DNA from: Chromobotia macracanthus
Lineage: Eukaryota > Chordata > Actinopteri > Cypriniformes > Botiidae
Assembly: GCA_036877525.1 (NCBI GenBank)
Contig: JAZGTH010000099.1
Span: forward strand, 786,001-850,000
Length of the DNA stretch: 64,000 bases
Direction: 5' to 3'
In this document: in pieces, positions 37,501 through 45,554 of the stretch
Layout: every line of letters starts with the position of its first letter
How positions within the stretch are numbered: position 1 is the stretch's first letter
Translations under genes and position numbers: made by a program
Notes under the pieces: generated by a model
What the model saw: the letters and a program-made list of their open reading frames with translations, nothing else
What the model was told of the DNA's origin: nothing
Database searches by the model: none

Positions 37501-40256
37501 ACGGTATATTATGACTCAGATCAATCATAAACTGTGACCAAATCTTTCAGATTATGAAACATGAGATACTCAGCGAGAGAAAATGAAACAGCATCTTTCT
37601 CTTTTTTCATCTCTACTTCCATCTTGCTTTTCATCTCGCTTCCAACGTTCTTACAAGTCAGGTCATTCTGGATGATGTCATGTCCCTCATTAGAGCTGTC
37701 ACTCAGTAGGGTACAAGTGGGGGTAATTAGGGTAATTAACTCTACACACACACCATCCTCTCCTTCCTTCAATATCAAAACAACTCATATACAAGGTCAA
37801 CAAATACAGTCTGTTCTGCCAATGGTTGTACACAAACAACAGTTGAAATCAGATCAGAAGAAACAAAAGCTAATAAACAGACAGTATTATTATTTTCTTG
37901 CGTCAAATTGTCCACACCACGAGAGTTGTCAAGAACACACACACACACTTTTCCTGTGCTGTCCAGCTATTTCAGGTGGCATTAAACTGGCTGTTTTCGG
38001 TCTCTGTGAGGTTTCTCTATTTCTGGCCCGACTGATGTTGAAGATGAAAGAATCAAGACCCTGCAGTCGAGCATTAGACGCGAGACTAAAAGACCAAGAC
38101 ATGGTGGAGAGGGTGTGAGAAGAGAGACGGTAGCTCTGGATGTGGATTTGTAGAGCATGTGGGAAGTTTGTAGAAAATTGTTTTAAAAGCACCCAAACAT
38201 GAAGGTTCTGTCATTAATTACTTCCCATATGAGTTTGAAACAACATCGAGTGAGTAAATAAAACAATTTTCCTTTAAATGCAACTGTTCCTTTAAATGTA
38301 GATGAAACTGAAGAGATTGGTTATGCAAGGACAGGAATTTGAAATGTATTTACTTTAGGTACATGGGTGGAGTTCTCCTCAAAGTGAAATAATGAAGGTG
38401 TCCTCTGAAATATCCTATCCAGAGTCTCTGGGACGGCAGATACTGCATTTCAAGAAACGCTTCTTTTAATTTATTCTGACCCGTCAAATAACGTAAAGCT
38501 AATTTTCTCACTGCACGAGAAATCTGCTGACTGCCTAGTGAGCTTTCATTGTATTAGATTTAAACCTTTATGAAAACGCTCTGAGGGAGATTACAGTTGG
38601 TGGTTGAAGTATTGTGTGCTTATTGTATCAGATATAAAATTACTTACATTTTGTCTGTTTAAATAATAAAGACAGTAGAGAAGACACACAATGAGGAAAT
38701 GAGGAAGACTGGGTTCACTACATGATCAGCCAGCATGACAGTCGCTCCTCTGTGTGTCTGGTGCTGACTGTGGTTCTGTGGATGGCTCACATTTACAAGA
38801 GATTCTGTGAGTGCCACCATTTTTCCATTTCAGAAAAACAAAAGAAAGAATCATGCGAGAGCTTTTCTGACCGCCTTCTGAAGGAAACAATGAGCATGAC
38901 CGAGCAACCATATCAAAAGCATTTAGAAACATGCAAAACATCAAGCTGTGGGGAAGGATATGCCGTCTCCCAGACTGCCAGCCAGCTGTGATGATGATCA
39001 AATAATGTGCTACATTGTCTTTGCTTTCTTCATGTAAAATACTCTTGTCAGTTAAAGGGCTATTCTGGTTGTTTCAAAGCCAGTGTGGGGTGAACGTTAA
39101 AGCCATCAGGGTAGTCACTAAGGCAAGCGTCACTATAAAACTGCTCATACTCTCGGTTAGGGATCTGAACCCCTATCACTAAGTATTAAGAGACGCACTT
39201 AGAGAATATTTTAGCATTAAAAAAAAGACAAATGAGAAAGTCATATTTTGGGGTTTACTGCCTATTTAAACCTCAAGTGAGGATCAGAGGATCATAATCA
39301 TTTATCCTTTTAAAAAGACTCCATTCAGCTTGTGAATATGTACTGACTGACTGTTGTTTAATGGTGTGGTGAGGACCCCACAGGGAACACACTGTAATCC
39401 AGTTCAATTCTCTCACATCAGCCCTCCCTGACACAGAGACCGGCCAATCCAATCACCCCGCAGTCGCCACAGCAACCACACACACTTAAATACACTCCCG
39501 TCCTAAAACACCCCATCTGTAAGATTACACGTCAAAATCCCATAATACCCTGTTCTTACAGGAACTTAATGAAGTATTGGAGTTTATGTGATCTGAATCA
39601 GACGGCTTCTTTAACTAGATTTCTTAGAGCTCAAGCTGATTCTGAACCAGATTTAAAGAGCCGTGTATCTACAGATAAATAAAGCGCTCACGTTTCAAAG
39701 TCTTATGAAGTTTGTTTACCGAGCCACCTCTGCTCTTATCTGAGATCTCTGGTTATGATACAAATGTGATACTAGCCTTATACACACATTTGCTACTGGT
39801 TAATTGTAAGTGTACTGCAAAAGTGCACAGTATACAGTGTGCATACTACTATTGCAGTAGGCAGCATTCCAGTCCCAAAATACTCTCTTATTGTCACAAG
39901 CCTGCGAGCACCCATTCTTAATCTACTCTGTATGCTCATGATCAGCAAGATAAAACCTTTTCAAGTTCATTTTATTGGTCGAATTGAATCAAAATGCTTA
40001 TGTGGGTCACACAGGGTGGACCACAGGTCAGTGTCAATGTGATCATCTGAAACTTTCAAATGGAAGCATTCCTTTCTAAGCTACAACATTAGCGTAAACA
40101 CACAAGCACACTGCAGAGTACTTAATATTTTGTCACAAGGCAGAGCTGTTAGCTAGTGAAGGTGCAGTTATGTTTAGTATGTGTGTCTGTTTTTCCATTA
40201 ACATCATGATGTTATGCTGATGCTGTGTGAGCAGGAGTGTGTATGTACTCACTCAT
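12207..40256 (-). CDS. usp6nl: USP6NL / RN-tre, TBC-domain Rab GAP (whole gene, 14 coding segments)
   Basis: USP6NL is a GTPase-activating protein for endosomal Rabs (Rab5 and, in the literature, Rab41/43) and an Eps8 partner in receptor endocytosis. Coding segments in transcript order: 40256-40253, 26044-25971, 23940-23858, 22700-22661, 22151-22071, 20165-20058, 19701-19592, 18556-18508, 17722-17602, 17325-17231, 16256-16191, 16085-15986, 15709-15557, 13636-12207. All junction phases agree and the sum is 2514 nt, 837 residues plus stop; the human protein is about 828. The N-terminus MTSDSEQDAAVKLEQERAEI matches the human start. The TBC domain is intact: IDLDVNR carries the arginine finger and GYCQGMSQ the glutamine finger. 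The C-terminal third is a low-complexity Ser/Pro-rich tail in one large exon. The upstream promoter is the CpG island at 44 kb. Confidence 0.92.
13637..15556 (-). other. USP6NL last intron
   Basis: The intron is mostly AT-rich with no coding exon. A (GA)n microsatellite lies at about 15407-15478, close to the donor side of the preceding exon. Confidence 0.6.
15407..15478 (+). repeat. (GA)n microsatellite
   Basis: A dinucleotide GA tract of about 70 bp with a few interruptions (GGGAGA, AAAGA). Confidence 0.9.
15557..15709 (-). CDS. usp6nl: USP6NL exon, end of TBC domain
   Basis: The exon encodes LMKFSMEDLVKFLQATLSKD, then FFFEDDFVIEQLQ and ELPPPG. It is bounded by acceptor TTAG| and donor CCAG|GTACC, and enters and leaves in phases that match its neighbours. 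Confidence 0.9.
15986..16085 (-). CDS. usp6nl: USP6NL exon (TPFTLTLRIWDIYILEGERV)
   Basis: The exon of 100 nt encodes the conserved LRIWDIYILEGERVLTAMSY and ends LKLHK. The acceptor is TAACAG| and the donor AAAA|GTAATG. Confidence 0.9.
16191..16256 (-). CDS. usp6nl: USP6NL exon (WFFQCFLDR)
   Basis: The 66-nt exon encodes TSLYSLKWFFQCFLDR with phase 0 at both ends. Its donor is GATCGG|GTAAGC. Confidence 0.9.
17231..17325 (-). CDS. usp6nl: USP6NL exon (GFPKLMRFQEHHDRIL)
   Basis: The 95-nt exon encodes FFVPGFPKLMRFQEHHDRIL and continues with KMMPKLKQHL. The acceptor is a TG-rich tract ending GTAG|, and the donor is CTA|GTAAGA. Confidence 0.9.
17568..17600 (+). repeat. (TG)n microsatellite at splice donor
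   Basis: TG/CA tract running directly up to the donor of the YCQG exon. On the transcript it is a CA-rich intronic element, the type bound by hnRNP L. Confidence 0.85.
17602..17722 (-). CDS. usp6nl: USP6NL exon with TBC glutamine finger
   Basis: The exon encodes EVGYCQGMSQITALLLIYMN and then EEDAFWALVKLMSG. YCQG carries the catalytic glutamine of TBC GAPs. The donor sits directly against a (TG)n tract (17571-17600). Confidence 0.93.
18013..18190 (+). mobile_element. dispersed repeat, copy B
   Basis: This is the inverse-orientation relative of 4402-4770. It begins TTTAAAAGTAGGGTAGG, shares the GGCTAGCAA and CTAGTTTTGAAAGC block, and shares the AGTTTGACAGGCAAGTAGGG block. It lies in a USP6NL intron and is shorter than copy A, so it is internally deleted or truncated. 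Confidence 0.5.
18508..18556 (-). CDS. usp6nl: USP6NL small exon (QQDLFHVLTAYSVYNT)
   Basis: The 49-nt exon encodes QQDLFHVLTAYSVYNT, matching the human segment QQSLFHVLAAYSIYNT. The acceptor is TTGCAG| and the donor CACG|GTGAGT. It is too short to stand out as an ORF. Confidence 0.9.
19592..19701 (-). CDS. usp6nl: USP6NL exon with TBC arginine finger
   Basis: The exon encodes KLKIRARGLSPDIRQIDLDV and continues NRTYRDHIMF. IDLDVNR is the IxxDxxR arginine-finger motif. The acceptor is CTCCAG| and the donor GTCAA|GTGAGT. Confidence 0.92.
20058..20165 (-). CDS. usp6nl: USP6NL exon, start of TBC domain
   Basis: The 108-nt exon encodes LVRRIYKGVPLQLRGRVWCL and then LLDVPKIKDEKKDFYE, the entry to the TBC fold. 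Both ends are phase 0. Confidence 0.92.
22071..22151 (-). CDS. usp6nl: USP6NL exon (QKHLEVERTTKWLKML)
   Basis: The 81-nt exon encodes QKHLEVERTTKWLKMLKSWE and ends KYKNSDK. The acceptor is TTCTTAG| and the donor GACAAG|GTGTGT. Confidence 0.92.
22404..22518. repeat. TA/A-tract flanked by perfect inverted arms
   Basis: TTTAGAGCTTTTATATA on the left is mirrored by TATATAAAAGCTCTAAA on the right. Between them lie a long (TA)n tract and an A run. The whole can fold into a long hairpin or cruciform in a USP6NL intron. Confidence 0.85.
22661..22700 (-). CDS. usp6nl: USP6NL 40-nt exon
   Basis: The exon encodes EDELPAYDIVEEK, matching human EEELPDHNVAVER. The acceptor is TTCACAG| and the donor GAAAAG|GTGAGC. 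Confidence 0.88.
23858..23940 (-). CDS. usp6nl: USP6NL exon (EPWEETNFDLYKVVDRFGFL)
   Basis: The 83-nt exon encodes GKESAEVEPWEETNFDLYKV and then VDRFGFL. The acceptor is TTTTCAG| and the donor CTACA|GTAAGA. Confidence 0.92.
25971..26044 (-). CDS. usp6nl: USP6NL exon shared by both N-terminal forms
   Basis: The exon encodes SDSEQDAAVKLEQERAEILA and then KYDK, matching the human N-terminus. It needs one upstream base. Both ATG A| at 40253 and the G at 31030 supply it, so two first-exon choices are in frame. A (GA)n tract lies just upstream. Confidence 0.9.
26059..26093 (+). repeat. (GA)n microsatellite
   Basis: Pure GA tract, 15 nt upstream of the acceptor of exon 25971-26044. On the transcript it is a CU-rich tract and so serves as the polypyrimidine tract. 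Confidence 0.85.
26319..26392 (+). repeat. (CA)n microsatellite
   Basis: CA tract of about 70 bp interrupted by CTCA and TCATCA units. Confidence 0.85.
27041..27148 (+). repeat. compound (CA)n / CATATACA repeat
   Basis: CA tract with periodic TATA interruptions about every 15-20 bp, in a USP6NL intron. Confidence 0.85.
27846..27886. repeat. short strong hairpin
   Basis: CATGG-AGTTTCTGCCGC is followed by a loop of about 7 nt and GCGGCAGAAACACCATG. The arms form a stem of about 16-17 bp with one mismatch. It is not coding and lies in a USP6NL intron. Confidence 0.7.
28568..28945. mobile_element. possible MITE remnant
   Basis: This non-coding block of about 380 bp has a texture like common cyprinid non-autonomous DNA elements, ending near AGGACCCCTTTACA. 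No clear terminal inverted repeats were confirmed, so the boundaries are approximate. Confidence 0.25.
31030..31073 (-). CDS. usp6nl: alternative USP6NL N-terminal exon 2 (NLNYSDTDPGRNEP)
   Basis: With acceptor ACCAG| and donor CCAG|GTAAGA, this 44-nt exon encodes NLNYSDTDPGRNEP and joins in phase to both 32971-33032 upstream and 25971-26044 downstream. An ATG at 31084-31082 just upstream is also in frame and could be an alternative start. This is a predicted isoform; human USP6NL also has N-terminal variants, but I cannot match the sequence from memory. Confidence 0.5.
32240..32575. mobile_element. diverged non-autonomous DNA transposon copy
   Basis: The left part reads CTCACCATCATGATTATGTTTGATG-like and the right end reads TTCATTTCTGGGCAGACTATTCCTTTA. 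These resemble the widespread fish repeat whose ends read like ACTCACCCTCATG and TTTTGGGTGAACTATCCCTTTAA. The family name is not assigned. A similar fragment lies near 38220-38300. Confidence 0.4.
32787..32942 (+). repeat. 10-bp CACACACACT tandem array
   Basis: About a dozen copies of CACACACACT, flanked by pure CA, immediately downstream (in transcript sense) of the alternative first exon 32971-33032. Confidence 0.9.
32971..33032 (-). CDS. usp6nl: alternative USP6NL first coding exon (MQVLQIVKELVSPSRRR)
   Basis: From the ATG at 33032 the 62-nt exon encodes MQVLQIVKELVSPSRRRASS plus two bases of an Arg codon, then a donor AGCAG|GTTTGC. It joins in frame to 31073-31030, giving 35 extra residues before SDSEQD. 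The exon body is GC-rich, unlike the CA-repeat sequence around it, which supports selection. Its own promoter is not identified. Confidence 0.5.
33643..33681 (+). repeat. (TC)n microsatellite
   Basis: Pure TC tract of about 38 bp in a USP6NL intron. Confidence 0.85.
34161..34203 (+). repeat. (GACA)n microsatellite
   Basis: About ten copies of GACA. On the minus strand this CTGT tract sits just upstream of the acceptor of segment 34151-34103. Confidence 0.9.
34474..34507 (+). repeat. (TG)n microsatellite
   Basis: Pure TG tract of about 34 bp. Confidence 0.9.
38103..40252. other. USP6NL intron, no recognised feature
   Basis: The ORFs around 38722-39001, on both strands, have no family features or paired splice sites. 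Diverged transposon-like fragments near 38220-38300 and 39040-39130 are the only structure noted. Confidence 0.45.
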
Positions 40257-40335
40257 ACTGTGATGCTGGGTGCTGCTGGGGGTGTGAGTGCCAGGCAAGC
40301 TTCTTCTCAACAGCTGTTTTCCTCAAGGACCTCAT
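40253..40335 (-). promoter_or_regulatory. usp6nl: uORF overlapping the USP6NL start codon
   Basis: An ATG at 40335 opens a frame that stays open through the exon. After splicing to 26044 it reads two more codons and stops at TGA, giving 29 codons. The frame begins MRSLRKTAVEKKLAWHSHPQ. It ends after the main ATG and out of frame with it, an arrangement expected to depress initiation at the main start. Confidence 0.55.
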
Positions 40336-40338
40336 GAC
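40253..40338 (-). CDS. usp6nl: USP6NL exon with main start codon (ATG A|)
   Basis: The exon runs from an acceptor GTGCAG| at 40338 to a consensus donor ATGA|GTGAGT. Only its last four bases code: ATG A joins the next exon to give M-T-SDSEQD, aligning with human M-N-SDQD. Upstream codons in that frame contain stops, so this ATG is the start for this transcript. An overlapping uORF begins at 40335. Confidence 0.75.
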
Positions 40339-43027
40339 CTGCACACGTCAAACACACATCCTGATCAACACAAACACTAGCTAACACTAGCCAAGACATG
40401 ATACACAGTAACAATGTGGAAATACCATGAAACCGATATTGATACTGATAATCAGCGCTGATATAGATGATACTTTAGCTGATAGATTTGTTTATTTCTT
40501 GGTGTATGATTGTTACTGATTTAACTTGCATAATTCCTACAAGTTCGGATTAGATTTGTAAGTACTTTTTTATTATGTTATTGGCAGTTTATGTTGCAGT
40601 TATTGTCCGTTATTGTCTGTTTTCCAACCTGAGCCTCTGGTATCGGTCAGAAAAAAAATTTAAACTGAAAGCAGAATGTTAATAGTGCATTAAAACTTCA
40701 TGTTACTAAACTAGGCTTCTGTTTTCATATGACAGTCATTTATGAGTGTCTAATCTAATCAAAACATCATCAAACCTCTAAAGTATTTTTATCACATACC
40801 ATTGTGTGAAAATCACCCGAAATATCAGTGACTGAGACTCTCATATCAGTTTATTTTAGTGTAAAGTAGTCCATTTAAAATATAAGAGTATTTATACACC
40901 TGTTTCCAAATGTGAACCAGTCAAAGCTGGTGTAAGCCTGGTATTCTGGTGTTGGTAGTACGGAGATGACAGCCACGCTCAAAATATACACCTAAGTATG
41001 TATTAAAGTATACTGACACTTAAACCATGCTTAAAAATATATCAAGGGGCATCTTTGATAAATTTGATACATCAACTTTGCTGCTCTTTTTTGCGAAGCT
41101 GAGATCCACTCAAACACACATTTTAATAAAAAAAAAAAAAAGAGTTAAAGAGACAAAATATTTACAGTATTCAGCGAGTCAGTCAACGAATGCCTTACAT
41201 ACAGTTGTCTCTGCAAAACTGGGATAGGATAAACCTCCAGCAACGTTAAAAATCGAAGTGGTCGAAAACTGATCTGCACACAGCAACAAACACACACGCA
41301 CACAACGGTGATATCAAGCCCCTAACATCAGCCACCCTGTCATAATGCAGTGGGTAAGAACAAACTGCTACACCCACCCCCCCCAACTACTTCACTAATA
41401 ACCCCTCTCACTAACACTGCCTCCTGCAGTCACCATTCACTTTAGTGTAGTAATGATCACTTTCATTGTATTTGTGTGTGTGTGGATGATAGTAAAGGGG
41501 AGGCAGTGATGACAGTGAGAGGAGGTAATGACTGTAATAAGATGATGCAGAATGGGTGGAGGGGACAGGAAATGATAAGGGTCGACCAAGATGGGAATAA
41601 GATCTCTTCCTTTCACACGCCTGTGTGGATGAGCAATCATTTTATTCAGGCAACCATCCCCAATGACAATTATGTCATTTTTTACTTATGTCCCTTCAAA
41701 CGTTGCATGACTTTTTATGGAGAAAATATTTTTTATTTCACATAGAACTAGAATAAAGCTTTAAAATGAAGGTTGATTGTAGCTAAATCTGGATTTGAGG
41801 GAAGTTTGATTTCATATCGCAATCTTCAACAATGTTGACTTCTGACTGCAGACTTGACAAATCTGAGCTCAATTTGAGACAATATTCAGATCTCATCTGA
41901 AACATTTGTGAGATTTCTGGGTCTTTTTCTCAGGAGAAATATCTGAGACACAGGCGACTTAAGCAGAAGTTTCCATTGGCTCTATATTTAATCTCATTGG
42001 TGTCTAGGAGAAATAATTGAAATATTACAGAGATCTAATCTGTGAGTTTTCTTTTTTTGGGAATTCTCTTTTGGGGGGAAACCATTCCTTTTCAGATCAC
42101 ACAAAAGTCTAAGAGATGGAAAAACAGCAGACAGGTAAGTAAGAACGAGTGAAAGAGAGGCACTTTGGAAAAGCTGGTCTTAATAGTGGGATTACTGCAG
42201 CCATATGTTCACATGTTGAGCAGTGGCCATGAATCGCAAGCCACAAAGAGGAACAAGCACACGAGGGTGAAGTGACACACTAGAATTCAGAACAACCACA
42301 TCCCCAAACACACTTCACTCCATTTAACATCTGAATATCAGTGTGTGTGTTCTGTTTGAGCCAGACCAACTCTCTCTGCCAGCGGGCATCAGTACCAGAG
42401 CTGGGCAGCTTTGAGTGCCAGGCCTGGAGCTCAGGAATGTGGAGACCTGTAACACTGTGATTACATGCATATGACCCTCATTTATCGTAGTTAAACATCA
42501 TTCCATCATTCCAACCCTAACCTTAACCTACCCTAACCCTAACTGTACTAATGTCAGTAGGACTGGTGAAATAGCAAATATTTACAATATATTTTCTCTT
42601 TTTTGATAATTACATTACCATAAACATCACAATGATTTCAACACACTTTATTAAAAATACAGCTATAATAAACTAGTTTTGCACCAACCCTTGTATCTAG
42701 TAAGTGCTGCAAGAGCACTGTTCACTAGTTAGGTTGCATAAAATTAAAATATTGCATAAAACATTGGCGAAAAAGTTTCCATCCGGTGAGTTGAAGAGTA
42801 CAACATTATAATTTCCTGATCATTTGGAAAAATATAATAATCACATGATCAGTTAAGGCAAAGTGCTTCACCTTTTTAAACCATTTCAGAGAATATGTAT
42901 TGAAAATCAAAAATAAAATATGAAAAATGTGTCGATTTTCAATACCTGCCCCACCCACACCCCTAAACTACAAAAGACACAGAAAGATTTTGTTCAAAGG
43001 GGACACAACACACAGCAAGAAAGAGCA

Positions 43028-43286
43028 TCAAACCCACACACACACACACACACAGGAAGTGATCACACACAGGAAGTGATCAAACCCCCCCACACACCCA
43101 CACACACACACACACAACACACACACACACACACACACACAGGAAGTGATCACACACAGGAAGTGATCAAACCCCCCGCACACACACACAGAAAGAGATC
43201 AAACCCACACACACACACACACACAGGAAGTGATCACACACAGGAAGTGATCAAACCCCCCGCACACACACACAGAAAGAGATCAA

Positions 43287-43329
<43 letters not shown>

Positions 43330-43470
43330 GATCAAACCCACACACACACACACACAGGAAGTGATCACACACAGGAACTGATCAAACCCCCCGCACACAC
43401 ACACACAGAAAGAGATCAAACCCACACACACACACACACAGGAAGTGATCACACACAGGAAGTGATCAAA
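43028..43470 (+). repeat. higher-order composite CA minisatellite
   Basis: CA tracts alternate with two cassettes: a doublet AGGAAGTGATC-ACACAC-AGGAAGTGATC-AAACCCCC, seen about five times (near 43053, 43140, 43225, 43355 and 43439), and GAAAGAGATCAAACCC. Spacing is mostly 83-86 bp. Confidence 0.9.
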
Positions 43471-43540
43471 CCCCCCGCACATCTATCCTCATCTGCTGGA
43501 TAAAGCAGTTCAGTTCCCCATCAGCAGTCATTCGTCACAC

Positions 43541-43543
<3 letters not shown>

Positions 43544-43571
<28 letters not shown>
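43544..43571 (+). repeat. (TG)n microsatellite
   Basis: Pure TG tract of about 28 bp. Confidence 0.85.
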
Positions 43572-43573
<2 letters not shown>

Positions 43574-43827
43574 CAGCTCTCAGATTGTCTCTTGTTTTAT
43601 TCACAGCAGTTATCAGTCAAATAAAGGTTTTGTCTAGAGGACTCAGGCTCTCTTCATCAAGGTTTTCTTTCTGTGTGAACATAATACACAATCCACAAAA
43701 TGTCGACTGTTTACAAACACTGAAACACATATCAGGGCTTGTTTTCTATGCCAGGTTACAAAAATACTCTTTTACATCTTCTCTACTGTGTATGATGTGA
43801 TATTACATGAAACATGTAGAATTATAA

Positions 43828-43828
<1 letters not shown>

Positions 43829-43870
<42 letters not shown>

Positions 43871-43873
43871 TTA
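43829..43873 (+). repeat. (CTAT)n microsatellite
   Basis: About eleven copies of CTAT/TATC, ending in a TTTATC variant. Confidence 0.9.
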
Positions 43874-44199
43874 TCAGTAAGTCATGTTGCACTTGCAGAT
43901 CTTTGAAGCATACACATTACTGAACCACACTGACATCAAGACATTTCTGCAGTGTCGTTTCTTTTTCTTGTTTTTTGTGATATGACGGAGAGTCACATTC
44001 ATGCATCGTAATATTTGCACGGCACACTGTAAAAAAACCTGGTAGAGAAACCTTCATTTCTCAAACTACACTGCTGGATTCACGAATATAACAATACTGC
44101 GTTATATGTTTAATTAATCAAATATTAAGAAATGATCAAATCTTGTCATTTATGTTGCGAACATTAAGAGGCGTTCAGGGCACCTACTGACTGACAGCA

Positions 44200-44790
44200 A
44201 GCTCAGCCTATCAGCGCTCGGCAACGGTGATTCCCAGCCAATCGGGTGGCGTCGTTTGTGTTTACAACCGCCCGTCGACGTCAACCCGCTGCGGGAGGCC
44301 TCGTGAACGCGATATAAAACGTCACGCTGAATTAAACGCGCTTCTCCTCCGTAACGGCGTGTAAACGCGGTTAAACGCGGCCGCTGGCGCGTTGCGAGGG
44401 GCAAATCTCCACGTACCCGCCCCGCTTCCCCGTGAGGGGGTCACAACTGCCCCGCTAGCGCCGCTTTAGCCGCAGAGCCGCGAGACTTCACGGCGATCGA
44501 TTGAGTCGCGTTCACGGTGAGCAGGAGAGCGCGTTACCTTTCGGGCTCGAGTCCGGCTCCGCTCGCATCGCTTCGGCCGCTCCGGGGTTGGAGATGGACG
44601 CGGGATCCGCGCGTTGTCCGCGGCGCGGGAGTCGCGGCGGCGTTTCCGCTGGAGTGACTATGAGATCCGCGCTGCTATGGAAACGCTGCAGCGGCGGCTC
44701 AGGTGCTCACGCGCCGCGCGCGCGCCTCGAACCCGCCCCGATGCGAATTACGCGCACCGAATTTACCGACAAGCCTCAGCTCAGCCCGTC
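44200..44790 (-). promoter_or_regulatory. usp6nl: CpG island, USP6NL promoter
   Basis: This is the most CpG-dense part of the window, with runs such as CGCGGTTAAACGCGG and GCGCGCGCGCC and several GC boxes. It lies upstream of the first USP6NL coding exon. A minus-strand donor (GAAAG|GTAACG) at 44538 would end a non-coding first exon starting within the island. ORFs here on either strand are CpG-island artefacts. Confidence 0.7.
44538..44700 (-). other. usp6nl: proposed non-coding exon 1 of USP6NL
   Basis: The donor GAAAG|GTAACG at 44538 is the best in the island on the minus strand and would join to the acceptor at 40338. The 5' boundary is arbitrary because the transcription start cannot be read from sequence. 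Confidence 0.4.
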
Positions 44791-44929
44791 ACAATCTGTC
44801 CGAATTATTGCGGTGAAAATGATTGTTGAATGAGTTACAAGCGTTATCATGGTCAACTGCAACGCATTCAGTCATTTAAACAAAGCAAAACACATCCGCC
44901 TTCTGCAGTTATACTGCTCGACGTGATGC

Positions 44930-45050
44930 TTAGTGATGTCACTGGTGATGTCAGTGATGTCTCTGGTGATGTCAGTGGTGATGTCACTGGTGATGTCACT
45001 GGTGATGTCACTGGTGATGTCACTTGGTGATGTCACTAGTGATGTAGTTG
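44930..45050 (+). repeat. 12-bp TGATGTCACTGG minisatellite
   Basis: About nine units of GGTGATGTCACT, with TCAGT and TCTCT variants and one T insertion. Each unit carries TGATGTCA, one base from the CRE palindrome. Confidence 0.9.
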
Positions 45051-45537
45051 TAAGAAGTCGCTTTTTAATCGTATAAATTGCCTCCGAGCGCCACCCTGCG
45101 GCCATCATGTCACTTAAACCATGAAACTTTTTTGTGATTAATTGTATGATCGTTCTCTTAAAAATGTTTCATTTATACACTATATTCATACACTGGGTAG
45201 TCTGCAGCACACTTACACTACGGAGTGAATTAATTTGATTATTTCAAGGGTTTCTGGAGAACTCTTCACATGTGAATATGTTGTGAAGTCTGCTGAATAC
45301 ACACACATGCAGAGGTTTGTTTTCACTGTATAAGTGATGAAAACGACCCATAAATCAACCAAGTCCTGTTTTACTTTAAAAATGATACTGTCATCAGATC
45401 AGGTTCAGAGAAAGGGTTGTAATACATTGCCCTGGGAGTCTTTTTCATGAAGTTATATAAATGATATCAAATAAATATCCCGCGTAAGAGAACGTGTATA
45501 TCAGCCCCCGTTTATTATAAATGCAGTTGCTCAGTGT

Positions 45538-45554
45538 GACCACAAGAGGGCGAC
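45538..45554 (+). promoter_or_regulatory. CTCF-like motif
   Basis: GACCACAAGAGGGCGAC fits the CTCF core CCASYAGRKGGCRS except for the A at the S/Y position. It reads on the plus strand. Confidence 0.45.

Larger units (their letters stand above)
34103..38102 (-). pseudogene. unrecognised nested gene or pseudogene, seven exon-like segments
   Basis: Segments in transcript order: 38102-37949 (Kozak-type CCACCATG, MSWSFSLASNARLQGLDSF), 37701-37521 (SFSLAEYLMFHNLKDLV), about 37009-36887 (WFDDEYVAVFAQLASWM), 35949-35816 (AKMRTFEEELITGFDVKQIK), 35103-35024 (IITCLIVNQNRDPRDLKKML), 34445-34418 (LSEIRFWER) and 34151-34103 (LGFERVKYFKYIRES, stop). Phases agree from the third to the fourth segment and from the fourth to the end. 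The fourth segment, however, needs a one-base frame change near 35880 and contains a TGA just before its donor. The splice links of the first three segments are not settled. No domain was recognised. It lies inside USP6NL introns on the same strand. Either a decaying gene, or a real gene with assembly errors; some segments could be chance ORFs. Confidence 0.4.
40339..44537. other. USP6NL 5' intron region
   Basis: Apart from microsatellites and the composite array at 43028-43470, I see no coding exon. A GC-richer exon-like block at 42350-42445 is noted as a finding. A short interstitial telomere-like patch (CCCTAA variants) lies at about 42510-42545. Confidence 0.45.

Noticed and set aside
42510..42545. 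interstitial telomere repeat
   Set aside because: Only a handful of degenerate CCCTAA units; too short to infer a fusion or a former chromosome end.
42920..43381. 153-codon plus ORF
   Set aside because: It is generated by the composite CA minisatellite and has only repeat-derived residues.
44501..44833. 110-codon plus ORF in the CpG island
   Set aside because: GC-rich islands have few stops by composition, and the recognised transcript runs on the other strand.
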